Under the pieces are notes generated by a model. It ran no database searches and was not told the DNA's origin. It saw only the letters and a list, made by a program, of their open reading frames with translations. 28,310 nucleotides of DNA from a virus: positions 1 through 28,310 of IMG/VR virus record IMGVR_UViG_3300043567_000392. One strand, written 5' to 3'. Every line of letters begins with the position of its first letter. Within the stretch, counting starts at the first letter, position 1. The translations under genes and the position numbers were made by a program. Positions 23,337 to 28,310 of this stretch are shown piece by piece.

Positions 23337-24428
23337 TTATACAGTAGTATTTACCTCTGCGTACACTATAAATGCAATTAAATCACCTGTACCTCCAGTT
23401 ATAATGCTTGGCGATAATAAATTACCAGAAACAAGTTTTAGAGAATTTCCAGAAACAACTACTGTATTAAAACTTGAAGTTATTGATTGCATAACCGCTC
23501 CTGCTACTGAATTTTGAAATGCACCGTCTAATGCAGTTCCGATTGATGAAGAAGAAGATCCATCATCACTAAACAATCTAACTGAATTCGATATTGTATA
23601 TCCAGTTCCTGCGGATTTTCTATAAATGCTAATCGATATAGGTATTAATACTTTTCCAGTTACTGGAGCTACCAATAACTTTGTAAACCCTGCAGCATTT
23701 AAAATTTCAGCCTGAGTAATATTAACTTGAATAGCTTTTAAACCTAATGCGGGTATGTCACTAGTTAAAGCCACTGTACCATTAGAATTTGGAAAGTTTA
23801 TAGATTTAAAGCCTCCGCTTAATGAGCTTGGAAGATTTACGTTTTGAGTATTTCCAGAAATATCGCTTCTTGAAATCGTTCCTAATCCAAAAATACCGAA
23901 TGCTCCGCTTGAAGTATTGTCAAATCTATTTAAGTTAGCGTAAAATGTTTGTGTTCTTACTCCATCAGATATTACATTTCCTAAATCTACAGTTTGTTGT
24001 AGTGTTTGACTAGCCCCTTGAGGTCCTTGAGGTCCTGTTGGACCTTGAACTCCTTGAATACCTTGAGCTCCTTGAGAAGCTAACAGTGCCCAGTTTGCTG
24101 TAGCTAAGTTTGGAGATTGAGTTCCAGATGTAGCTAATATACAGAACCAAGAAGCTCCGTTATATCCCACAGCATCATTTGCAATATAAGATGTTCCTGA
24201 AACCCAAGCTCCTCTCCATTGTAATCCAGCAGGTCCAACAGGTCCTAATGGTCCTGCAGGTCCTTGAACTCCTTGAGGTCCAGCTGGACCTGGTTCTACC
24301 GCAGAAACTAAATCTTCAATAGAGAAGTACTCTGTCTTACTATCTAATGCTGTACCCTTTTTTTCTGTTAAATTAGTAAGAGCTGGGTTTACTCCTAAAA
24401 ATTTAGTTCCTGATGGAATTGTTGCCAT
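23337..24428 (-). CDS. Collagen-like virion fibre with a carbohydrate-binding-type module
   Basis: 363 residues. Order: an N-terminal anchor (MATIPSGTKFLGVNPALTNL to SIEDLVSAV, 1-44); Gly-X-Y repeats 47-68 (GPAGPQGVQGPAGPLG); an aromatic module at about 70-117 (WRGAWVSGTSYIANDAV, YNGASWFCIL, LATANWALLA) that resembles the small carbohydrate-binding modules seen in tail fibres; a second Gly-X-Y stretch at 120-138 (GVQGPTGPQGPQG); a shaft with VTLPSS/NSNGTVALTSD-type strands; and a C-terminal beta sandwich of about 140 residues. Collagen-like stretches in phages form trimeric rods, and the C-terminal domain would start the trimer. It has its own promoter (24468) and terminator (22949), apart from the other fibres. 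Surface attachment is inferred. Confidence 0.75.
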   Translation of the reverse strand: MATIPSGTKFLGVNPALTNLTEKKGTALDSKTEYFSIEDLVSAVEPGPAGPQGVQGPAGPLGPVGPAGLQWRGAWVSGTSYIANDAVGYNGASWFCILATSGTQSPNLATANWALLASQGAQGIQGVQGPTGPQGPQGASQTLQQTVDLGNVISDGVRTQTFYANLNRFDNTSSGAFGIFGLGTISRSDISGNTQNVNLPSSLSGGFKSINFPNSNGTVALTSDIPALGLKAIQVNITQAEILNAAGFTKLLVAPVTGKVLIPISISIYRKSAGTGYTISNSVRLFSDDGSSSSSIGTALDGAFQNSVAGAVMQSITSSFNTVVVSGNSLKLVSGNLLSPSIITGGTGDLIAFIVYAEVNTTV

Positions 24429-24467
24429 AGTTTATGCTTTTTAAGTTTTTTTTACATTTCGAATGTG

Positions 24468-24475
24468 CAAAGATA
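24468..24475 (-). promoter_or_regulatory. Predicted -7 promoter element for the collagen-like operon
   Basis: The minus strand reads CGTATCTTTGC, an exact match of TAnnTTTG and identical over ten bases to the sites at 19046 and 7304. It is 40 bases upstream of the ATG at 24428, immediately downstream of the stop of the 70-residue gene. Confidence 0.6.
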
Positions 24476-24480
24476 CGAAA

Positions 24481-24693
24481 TTATAAAACTACCTTTATGA
24501 AGTTTCCATTTTTATCTAACAACACATTTAACTCAAACTTTTTATCTAACGTATTTAATACTTCATTATCAAGATTGAATACCATTTGAAATATACTCAT
24601 ATCAGCAGTACCACCATTCTCTTTGTAGTATCTGTAAAACCAACCTATATCGAATTGGTTAGAGTTCCTCATTTTAATATACTCTTCCTTCAT
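24481..24693 (-). CDS. Small protein of unknown function
   Basis: 70 residues (MKEEYIKMRNSNQFDIGWFY to LDKNGNFIKVVL). Short helix and strand segments with aromatic residues (FDIGWFYRYYKEN); no recognised motif. It starts 7 bases after the two-HTH gene and is probably co-transcribed with it from 25559. Confidence 0.6.
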   Translation of the reverse strand: MKEEYIKMRNSNQFDIGWFYRYYKENGGTADMSIFQMVFNLDNEVLNTLDKKFELNVLLDKNGNFIKVVL

Positions 24694-24700
24694 TTATACT

Positions 24701-25552
24701 TTATTTATTTAGTTTACTCCAGTGCTTTGTAACTGTTGTTCTAGATACTCCAGACTTCTCTGCAACTGAATTTTTATTTATCCTATCGTTATTTAACTTC
24801 ATCTCATTAATTACATTTTGAAGTTCATTAACCTTCTCCTGTCTATTAATTTCATTCTTATTAATCATTAAGTCATAACCATCCCTTCGTATAATTCTAG
24901 ACACATACTCCTCGTAGTGTCTCTTTACGGTATTGAATGATATCTTGGTCCTATCTACAACCTCATTGATGTAGCACCTATCAATTCCACTCTTCTCCTC
25001 ATTTATTATTTTAATAGTTTCAATTATCAAATCTTTCTTACCCATACTCTTTATTTTATTTAAAAATGTTAGTGCCTCCCTTTGTTTCTTCTTTGACTTA
25101 AAGTCTGATATGTATTTATCTCTCTTTGATTGCGGTAATGAATTGTACTCCATCTCTTCCTCTTCACTCATTCTAAATAATTCACTTAGATCATACTTCC
25201 ATAGTATCTTCTTCTGTTCGTAAATCATATCTAGCATCTCTTGATTGAATTCTTCCTTGAAGCAATTCTCAGCTACAGAGTAAACATCATACTCAGATAC
25301 ATATATCCCCTTATTCATTTTAGTCTTCTTGATTATAGACAATCCCTCATCAACAACCTGTCCTAATCCAATACCATCATTCAAGTACATTAGTTTATAG
25401 AAGAATGATTCTAGTGAACGCAGTGCCGAACCTCTACTGTAGTTAATACCAACATACCTTGCATCTACACAAGTATATCCATCTGGATAATACCAAAAGA
25501 AGTTAGTCTCTATCGGGTCTTTGGTTTTATTTATTATTCTGTAGTAATTCAT
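24701..25552 (-). CDS. Probable DNA-binding protein with two C-terminal helix-turn-helix motifs
   Basis: 283 residues from the ATG at 25552 (MNYYRIINKTKDPIETNF); a TTG 9 bases earlier overlaps the promoter word and is unlikely. Residues about 1-150 are a mixed domain I do not recognise, with aromatic and Asp/Glu-rich stretches. The C-terminal half carries two HTH-like units: CYINEVVDRTKISFNTVKRH at about 206-225 and SVAEKSGVSRTTVTKHWSKL near the end, separated by a helical linker. The second looks like a recognition helix of the AraC/HxlR or plasmid-Rep sort. Its position beside the 1.2-kb gene-free region makes it a candidate regulator or replication initiator that binds there. No nuclease or ATPase motif is seen. 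Confidence 0.65.
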   Translation of the reverse strand: MNYYRIINKTKDPIETNFFWYYPDGYTCVDARYVGINYSRGSALRSLESFFYKLMYLNDGIGLGQVVDEGLSIIKKTKMNKGIYVSEYDVYSVAENCFKEEFNQEMLDMIYEQKKILWKYDLSELFRMSEEEEMEYNSLPQSKRDKYISDFKSKKKQREALTFLNKIKSMGKKDLIIETIKIINEEKSGIDRCYINEVVDRTKISFNTVKRHYEEYVSRIIRRDGYDLMINKNEINRQEKVNELQNVINEMKLNNDRINKNSVAEKSGVSRTTVTKHWSKLNK

Positions 25553-25558
25553 ATACTG

Positions 25559-25585
25559 CAAATATATAAAAAATATGTATACAAA
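25559..25585 (-). promoter_or_regulatory. Leftward promoter for the two-HTH gene
   Basis: The minus strand has TTTTG at about 25581-25585 and TATATTTGC ending at 25558, separated by about 15 bases (shorter than the usual 17-23). A start point near 25554 would make the transcript almost leaderless relative to the ATG at 25552. A TAGTTTTG word (25582-25589) may be a second overlapping -7 site. Confidence 0.5.
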
Positions 25586-25589
25586 ACTA

Positions 25590-26253
25590 CTAACCTATAT
25601 ACATTATGTGAAAAGTGTACATACCTATTCAATCCATCCTTTTATATATACGGATGTTAATGGTGTGTACAGTTTTATATATCTACACTTCAATCTCTAT
25701 ATCTCTGTGTGAGATACAACGAGATTTTCGTTTCATATTCTTTGGACTTAATTGTATTAATGGGGTTCTACCCCCACATAACGATCTACACCTCTCTTCC
25801 CAAAACCAAATTCATAAGCATACGGGGGTTACTTTCGAATTGACCCTCTCCAAACTTTTACCCTTTTACCCTGGTATTGTGTATAACCTAAACCCTTAAC
25901 CTACGTTTCACGATAGCAACCTATTAAAACTTTGTACATCGATAACCCTTTGGTATTTTTTAATTGAAGAGAGAGGCCTTTATTGGCGCGGGATACCCAC
26001 TAAAAACCTATAGAGAAAAACCAATTTAACAACGATATACAAAACACGATATATCTTTTGAGGTTACATTATACCTTTTATTAATACATAATACATTCAT
26101 ATACATATGTTTATGCACTACATTTTTATGATTATAAATACTTTTACCTCTAATGTATAGTATCTAATTTAGGGTAATTATGCAATAAATGTGCATTTCA
26201 ACGATTTTTCGTGCAGTTCATCGATTTTATTTTTATATTTAGATAACTTGTTG
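25590..26253. other. Gene-free, A/T-rich divergence region (origin or control region candidate)
   Basis: No supportable gene occurs in these 660 bases; the only sizeable frame (25615-25899, plus) has no fitting start context and no recognisable protein features. The left half (about 25740-25920) is C-rich and G-poor on the plus strand and contains short C-runs and a tandem TTTTACCC pair (25856-25871). The middle (26041-26110) is A/T-rich with three ATACAT words (26084, 26091, 26101). The right end carries the 20-bp direct repeat. It lies between a leftward and a rightward promoter, as do many phage origins and genetic switches. Function is not established. Confidence 0.45.
26191..26228 (+). 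repeat. Direct repeat with 20-bp period upstream of the rightward early promoter
   Basis: GTGCATTTCAACGATTTT (26191-26208) is followed by GTGCAGTTCATCGATTTT (26211-26228): 16 of 18 bases agree and the units start exactly 20 bp apart, so they lie on nearly the same face of the helix. The -7 word begins 25 bases after the second unit. The pattern fits a dimeric activator or repressor site at about -35 to -75, or a pair of iterons. Confidence 0.65.
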
Positions 26254-26261
26254 TAAGTTTG
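26254..26261 (+). promoter_or_regulatory. Predicted rightward early promoter, -7 element
   Basis: TAAGTTTG matches TAnnTTTG. No good -33 TTG is found 17-23 bases upstream, where the second direct repeat ends, which would fit a promoter needing an activator. It is the only clean plus-strand -7 word upstream of the small-gene run starting at 26719. Confidence 0.5.
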
Positions 26262-26267
26262 TCTTGT

Positions 26268-26718
26268 CAAAATGAAACAACGTTCTTTAATAATCTGACA
26301 CAATAACCAAAGCATACATAGACTAAATGATCAGTCAGTATGTTAAGGTAAGCACCCAAGTATTGTAAGGTAGTTGCTCACACGTTACGCATAGCAGTAT
26401 GGTAGACAAGCCGATAAGATAGCAAGTGTTAAAAAGTGTTAAAGTTCTTGCATAAGAAAAAAAGTAGTTGTTACTTTGTCAAAGAATTACAAACGAGTTC
26501 ATTGAAATATTGAGAAACAAGTTAATAGGAGTGAATCTTCCTCAAAGCGTCAAGGCGTGAGTTAGCACCCTGGAGAGGTTAACGAATAAGTTGTATTAGT
26601 ACTATCTTGCAACTTTAAATAACGAATGTACATAAAAAATTATCGGTAGGTCAAATAGTTGTTGACTATATGTGAGCGAAACACACTACCGAATCTAACA
26701 ATTTAAATTTATTTTATT
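26268..26718 (+). ncRNA. Long untranslated leader with boxA-like words and short hairpins
   Basis: About 450 bases between the predicted start of transcription and the first small gene contain no convincing coding frame. Composition changes here: more G and a purine-rich plus strand compared with the region to the left. Two words resemble rRNA-leader boxA elements: CGTTCTTTAATAATCTGACA (26281-26300), close to E. coli rrn TGCTCTTTAACA, and GTTCATTGAAATATTGAG (26497-26514), close to the GTTCTTTGACATATTG word of Bacteroidota rRNA leaders. Hairpin candidates are GCAAG/CTTGC (26422-26426 with 26447-26451) and the fold at 26643. A processive antitermination leader or a separate small RNA are the leading readings; both are inference. 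Confidence 0.4.
26643..26692 (+). ncRNA. Three-way-junction RNA fold just before the first early gene
   Basis: Three perfect helices nest in 50 bases. P1: TCGGTAG (26643-26649) with CTACCGA (26686-26692). P2: GTCAA (26650-26654) with TTGAC (26662-26666), loop ATAGTTG. P3: TGTG (26671-26674) with CACA (26682-26685), loop AGCGAAA. P1 abuts P2 and P3 with no unpaired bases; only TATA lies between P2 and P3. It ends 26 bases before the ATG at 26719, so it may be a riboregulator, processing site or the 3' end of the leader RNA. It lacks tRNA, hammerhead or known riboswitch consensus bases that I can recognise. Confidence 0.5.
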
Positions 26719-26817
26719 ATGAAAGATGATGATAAACAAGAAATTTTAGGTACAATATTAGGGATAATAATATGTTTTTCCCCTTTTATTATTAGCTATT
26801 TTACAGGATTATTTTAA
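26719..26817 (+). CDS. 32-residue predicted membrane peptide, first early gene
   Basis: ATG at 26719, TAA at 26815-26817. A short acidic/basic head (MKDDDKQE) is followed by one hydrophobic stretch (ILGTILGIIICFSPFIIS) and a YFTGLF end, so a single membrane helix is likely. It starts in TTATTATGA, the same context as the following small genes, and its stop is followed by the next gene within 29 bases. Short membrane peptides early in a phage genome may alter the host envelope, but nothing here shows its role. Confidence 0.5.
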   Translation: MKDDDKQEILGTILGIIICFSPFIISYFTGLF

Positions 26818-26846
26818 ACTTTATTTATTTTTAAACTTTATTTATT
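26815..26846 (+). repeat. Perfect 15-bp direct repeat ahead of the second early gene
   Basis: TAAACTTTATTTATT occurs at 26815-26829 and 26832-26846, 17 bp apart. The first copy contains the stop codon of the upstream peptide and the second runs into the ATG at 26847. It looks like a duplicated gene junction. Confidence 0.8.
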
Positions 26847-26972
26847 ATGAAAGCAATCGGAATTTGCAACAGAACAGAAACAGAAGTATTTCCTACTACT
26901 GTTAAAGGTTATTCAGCATATTGTCCAGAATTGGACGAGGATTTATACGATTTTGAATGGACTAAAATTTAA
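26847..26972 (+). CDS. 41-residue early protein of unknown function
   Basis: ATG at 26847, TAA at 26970-26972: MKAIGICNRTETEVFPTTVK, then GYSAYCPELDEDLYDFEWTKI. Two cysteines and an acidic C-terminal half, no membrane segment. The start is in TTATTATGA and the gene ends 5 bases before the next ATG. It is not recognised; regular spacing and start context support it being real. Confidence 0.55.
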   Translation: MKAIGICNRTETEVFPTTVKGYSAYCPELDEDLYDFEWTKI

Positions 26973-26977
26973 TTACT

Positions 26978-27091
26978 ATGAAACAAAAAATTAAGGTTAT
27001 AGCGCTACTAGTTGTGGCGCTATATATATTATCTAGAGTAGAGAAACATTGTGAAACCAAAAATAAGTATTATGTCGAGCAATATAAATAG
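26978..27091 (+). CDS. 37-residue predicted membrane peptide
   Basis: ATG at 26978, TAG at 27089-27091. A basic start (MKQKIK), one hydrophobic segment (VIALLVVALYILS) and a charged tail (RVEKHCETKNKYYVEQYK) suggest a single-pass inner-membrane peptide with the tail outside or inside. The end overlaps the next gene. Function unknown. Confidence 0.5.
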   Translation: MKQKIKVIALLVVALYILSRVEKHCETKNKYYVEQYK

Positions 27092-27305
27092 GAGACGCAT
27101 AGCCCTTATGGTATCTTGCAGTCCAACACTAGGAGACTTCATTAATAAGAAGTTAGGCGGTAAAAAATTATTCTCTTGGGAGTACATTAACGAAGATAGC
27201 GTTAAGATATTTTCTACATACAAGGACGATGAAAATTCTTACGATAGCGTAGAACAAATAAAAGAACAATTAACTAAAGAAGGAATTAAAAACTTTGAAA
27301 TATGA
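27072..27305 (+). CDS. Small early protein of unknown function
   Basis: The frame is open from a GTG at 27051; ATG codons at 27072 (MSSNINRRRIALMVSC) and 27108 (MVSCSPTLGDF) are the better starts. The latter lies 14 bases after an AGGAG at 27090-27094, one of the few Shine-Dalgarno-like words in this window. From 27072 the protein has 77 residues, ending QLTKEGIKNFEI. The last part (SVKIFSTYKDDENSYDSVEQ and so on) alternates strand and helix. No motif is recognised. Confidence 0.55.
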   Translation: MSSNINRRRIALMVSCSPTLGDFINKKLGGKKLFSWEYINEDSVKIFSTYKDDENSYDSVEQIKEQLTKEGIKNFEI

Positions 27306-27342
27306 AAGATTTTTTAATTAAACCAACTAAAAATTAAACATT

Positions 27343-27510
27343 ATGAATACTATCTATTGTGATATTTGCGACCAAGCAAGTATAGAAACGGAACAAGAAA
27401 TAACAAAAGAAACTTTTTATTGTTGCTCAATGTGTAGAGATAATAATAAAGACCGAGAAATTAAAGATAATAATTTCGAAGAAGATTATGTAATTGATTA
27501 TAATAATTAA
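27343..27510 (+). CDS. 55-residue putative zinc-ribbon protein
   Basis: ATG at 27343, TAA at 27508-27510. Cys6 and Cys9 (CDIC) and Cys27/28 with Cys31 (CCSMC) give a CxxC-x17-CxxC-type zinc ribbon, followed by an acidic tail (DNNFEEDYVIDYNN). Such small ribbons in phages can bind host RNA polymerase or nucleic acid. The start sits in AATTAAACATTATGA, exactly the 15 bases that precede the gene at 27516. No partner is identified in the sequence. Confidence 0.6.
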   Translation: MNTIYCDICDQASIETEQEITKETFYCCSMCRDNNKDREIKDNNFEEDYVIDYNN

Positions 27511-27515
27511 ACATT

Positions 27516-27857
27516 ATGAAAACACTACAAATTAACTTAGGGTTAAATAATAACCCAATGACAGCAGAACAAGTAATCAACTATTTCGCTACACTATCAG
27601 AGTATAGACTAATGGCTTATATCATCAAGGATAAAACATTTAACGGAGAGGTAGAGCCTACATTTGTGGCCTTACTGGAGTACGAATACTCTAGACAAAG
27701 CAAGGTATTAATAGATGTTGAAAATTGGTGCAGTTTCTTTACACAAGAATCAATTGCACTGGTTACCGATAAAATGGAAGTACTTGCCTTTAACGTTAAC
27801 TACAATGGAGGCGGTTATAAATTTGATAGTAACCTGTTTGAATATATAAAACTGTGA
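27516..27857 (+). CDS. Early protein of unknown function, 113 residues
   Basis: MKTLQINLGLNNNPMTAEQV is followed by INYFATLSEYRLMAYIIKDK and then FVALLEYEYSRQSKVLIDVE; the C-terminal half is mixed. The pattern (short strand, helix, Tyr-rich helix) resembles small phage proteins with no known role, and I cannot name the family. It starts 5 bases after the zinc-ribbon gene stop and shares its 15-base start context. It is followed by 37 bases of spacer. Confidence 0.65.
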   Translation: MKTLQINLGLNNNPMTAEQVINYFATLSEYRLMAYIIKDKTFNGEVEPTFVALLEYEYSRQSKVLIDVENWCSFFTQESIALVTDKMEVLAFNVNYNGGGYKFDSNLFEYIKL

Positions 27858-27894
27858 GAGTGATAGAGCGTATAACAATTAAAAAAATAATATT

Positions 27895-28146
27895 ATGAGA
27901 GCAAAACAAGTTAAAGAGTATATCGAGAATACATTAGGGCAAACGCCAAGACACAATTGCAGTGCGTTGGCAAAGGCCATAACAATATCGAGCAAAAAGT
28001 TTAATCAAAATCAATTTGATATGATGTACCTATTGCTAGAGAATTCACCAATAGATAGCTACACGCATAGTTATGGATTCCATACTGCCTATGGTAGAGA
28101 GCTTATAGAAACAATGCAAGACTATTATTATAAATTTAATAACTAA
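27895..28146 (+). CDS. Early protein of unknown function, 83 residues
   Basis: MRAKQVKEYIENTLGQTPRH, NCSALAKAITISSKKFNQNQ and an aromatic C-terminus (HTAYGRELIETMQDYYYKFNN) suggest a compact helical protein, basic at the start. The start context is TATTATGA. It is separated by 4 bases from the next gene. No recognised motif. Confidence 0.65.
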   Translation: MRAKQVKEYIENTLGQTPRHNCSALAKAITISSKKFNQNQFDMMYLLLENSPIDSYTHSYGFHTAYGRELIETMQDYYYKFNN

Positions 28147-28150
28147 TATT

Positions 28151-28310
28151 ATGAAAAGAATTTACGGAATAGAAACGGACAACATAGACGACGATTTTGA
28201 CTATGTTAATTGCTCAGACTCAGAATTTATGGATGAGGCAGAGACACAAGGTATGGTTTGGGAAGACCTAGAAGAATTTACAAACCAATTAAATAGCAGA
28301 GAGATTAGTC
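28151..28310 (+). CDS. Acidic early protein, N-terminal 53 residues (runs off the right edge)
   Basis: ATG at 28151 opens MKRIYGIETDNIDDDFDYVN, then CSDSEFMDEAETQGMVWEDL, and remains open to the window edge. The sequence is strongly acidic (about one third Asp/Glu), which recalls DNA-mimic or host-inhibitor proteins, but no homologue is recognised and the C-terminus is missing. Confidence 0.55.
   Translation, partial: MKRIYGIETDNIDDDFDYVNCSDSEFMDEAETQGMVWEDLEEFTNQLNSREIS

Noticed and set aside
25615-25899. A 94-residue plus-strand open frame in the divergence region
   Set aside because: Its sequence is an unbroken mix of hydrophobic and Ser/Pro/His residues with no recognisable start context, no neighbours in the same direction and a C-rich composition that produces open frames by chance.
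25590-26253. CRISPR array, insertion sequence or attachment site in the gene-free region
   Set aside because: There are no regularly spaced repeats beyond the one pair, no transposase or terminal inverted repeats, and no integrase anywhere in the window.
26272-26298. Possible 8-residue leader peptide (MKQRSLII) at the start of the early leader
   Set aside because: It is too short to judge, and the boxA-like word that it overlaps explains the sequence at least as well.
26643-26692. tRNA or hammerhead ribozyme as an explanation of the three-way fold
   Set aside because: There is no anticodon arm or CCA-type end for a tRNA, and the CUGANGA core of a hammerhead is missing even though CGAAAC is present.
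27029-27223. Minus-strand open frame of 64 residues in the early region
   Set aside because: It is a shadow of the two overlapping plus-strand genes and has no promoter or start context.
27302-27337. An 11-residue frame (MKDFLIKPTKN) overlapping the stop of the gene at 27072
   Set aside because: Length alone gives no support; it may simply be spacer before the zinc-ribbon gene, although the ATGA overlap is of the coupled-translation kind.

Overview
This window is a piece of a tailed bacteriophage genome, and the host is most likely in the Bacteroidota, with Flavobacterium-like bacteria the best guess. Three things support the host call. The intergenic spaces repeatedly carry the Bacteroidota -7 promoter word TAnnTTTG, usually as TATnTTTGC. 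Start codons generally lack Shine-Dalgarno sequences and sit in A/T-rich leaders. The DNA is A/T-rich. The phage call rests on adjacent genes for the large terminase, portal, a scaffold-like protein and the N-terminus of a probable major capsid protein, plus tail fibres, a lysis cassette and several small protein families common in marine and freshwater phages. No integrase, repressor-integrase module, tRNA or CRISPR array was seen.

Layout. Positions 1-7277 (minus strand) hold the head and packaging genes, transcribed leftward in the order small protein, GroES-like protein, TerL, portal, scaffold-like, capsid. Positions 7313-17800 (minus) hold a fibre/adhesin module. It includes an 1817-residue fibre with eleven copies of a YD-NT-YY-DP motif and a C-terminal S74 self-cleaving chaperone domain. 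Positions 17803-19030 (minus) hold small basic proteins and a lysis cassette (holin-like protein, a second small membrane protein, M15 peptidase endolysin). Positions 19100-20909 (plus) encode a complete GroEL followed by GroES, driven from a promoter region shared with the leftward lysis/fibre operon. Positions 20927-24428 (minus) hold two operons: one with a winged-helix-like protein, a HAD phosphatase and unknown proteins, and one with a collagen-like virion protein and its short paralogue. Positions 24481-25552 hold a two-HTH protein gene and a small gene.

Positions 25553-26718 are about 1.2 kb without genes, separating leftward from rightward transcription. This stretch contains a strand-asymmetric, C-rich segment, a 20-bp-period direct repeat just upstream of a rightward promoter, and an approximately 450-nt untranslated leader with two boxA-like words and a three-way-junction RNA fold. 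From 26719 to the right edge is a tightly packed rightward run of very small genes, probably early functions, each starting in an ATTATG-like context.

How the parts fit (inference): the two-HTH protein and the repeats and leader next to it are the best candidates for the early/late switch or replication origin. GroEL/GroES, and perhaps the GroES-like protein beside TerL, would fold the capsid and the large fibres. The fibre module gives host recognition, and the holin/endolysin pair ends the cycle. Genes for tape measure, tail tube, polymerase and helicase must lie outside this window.
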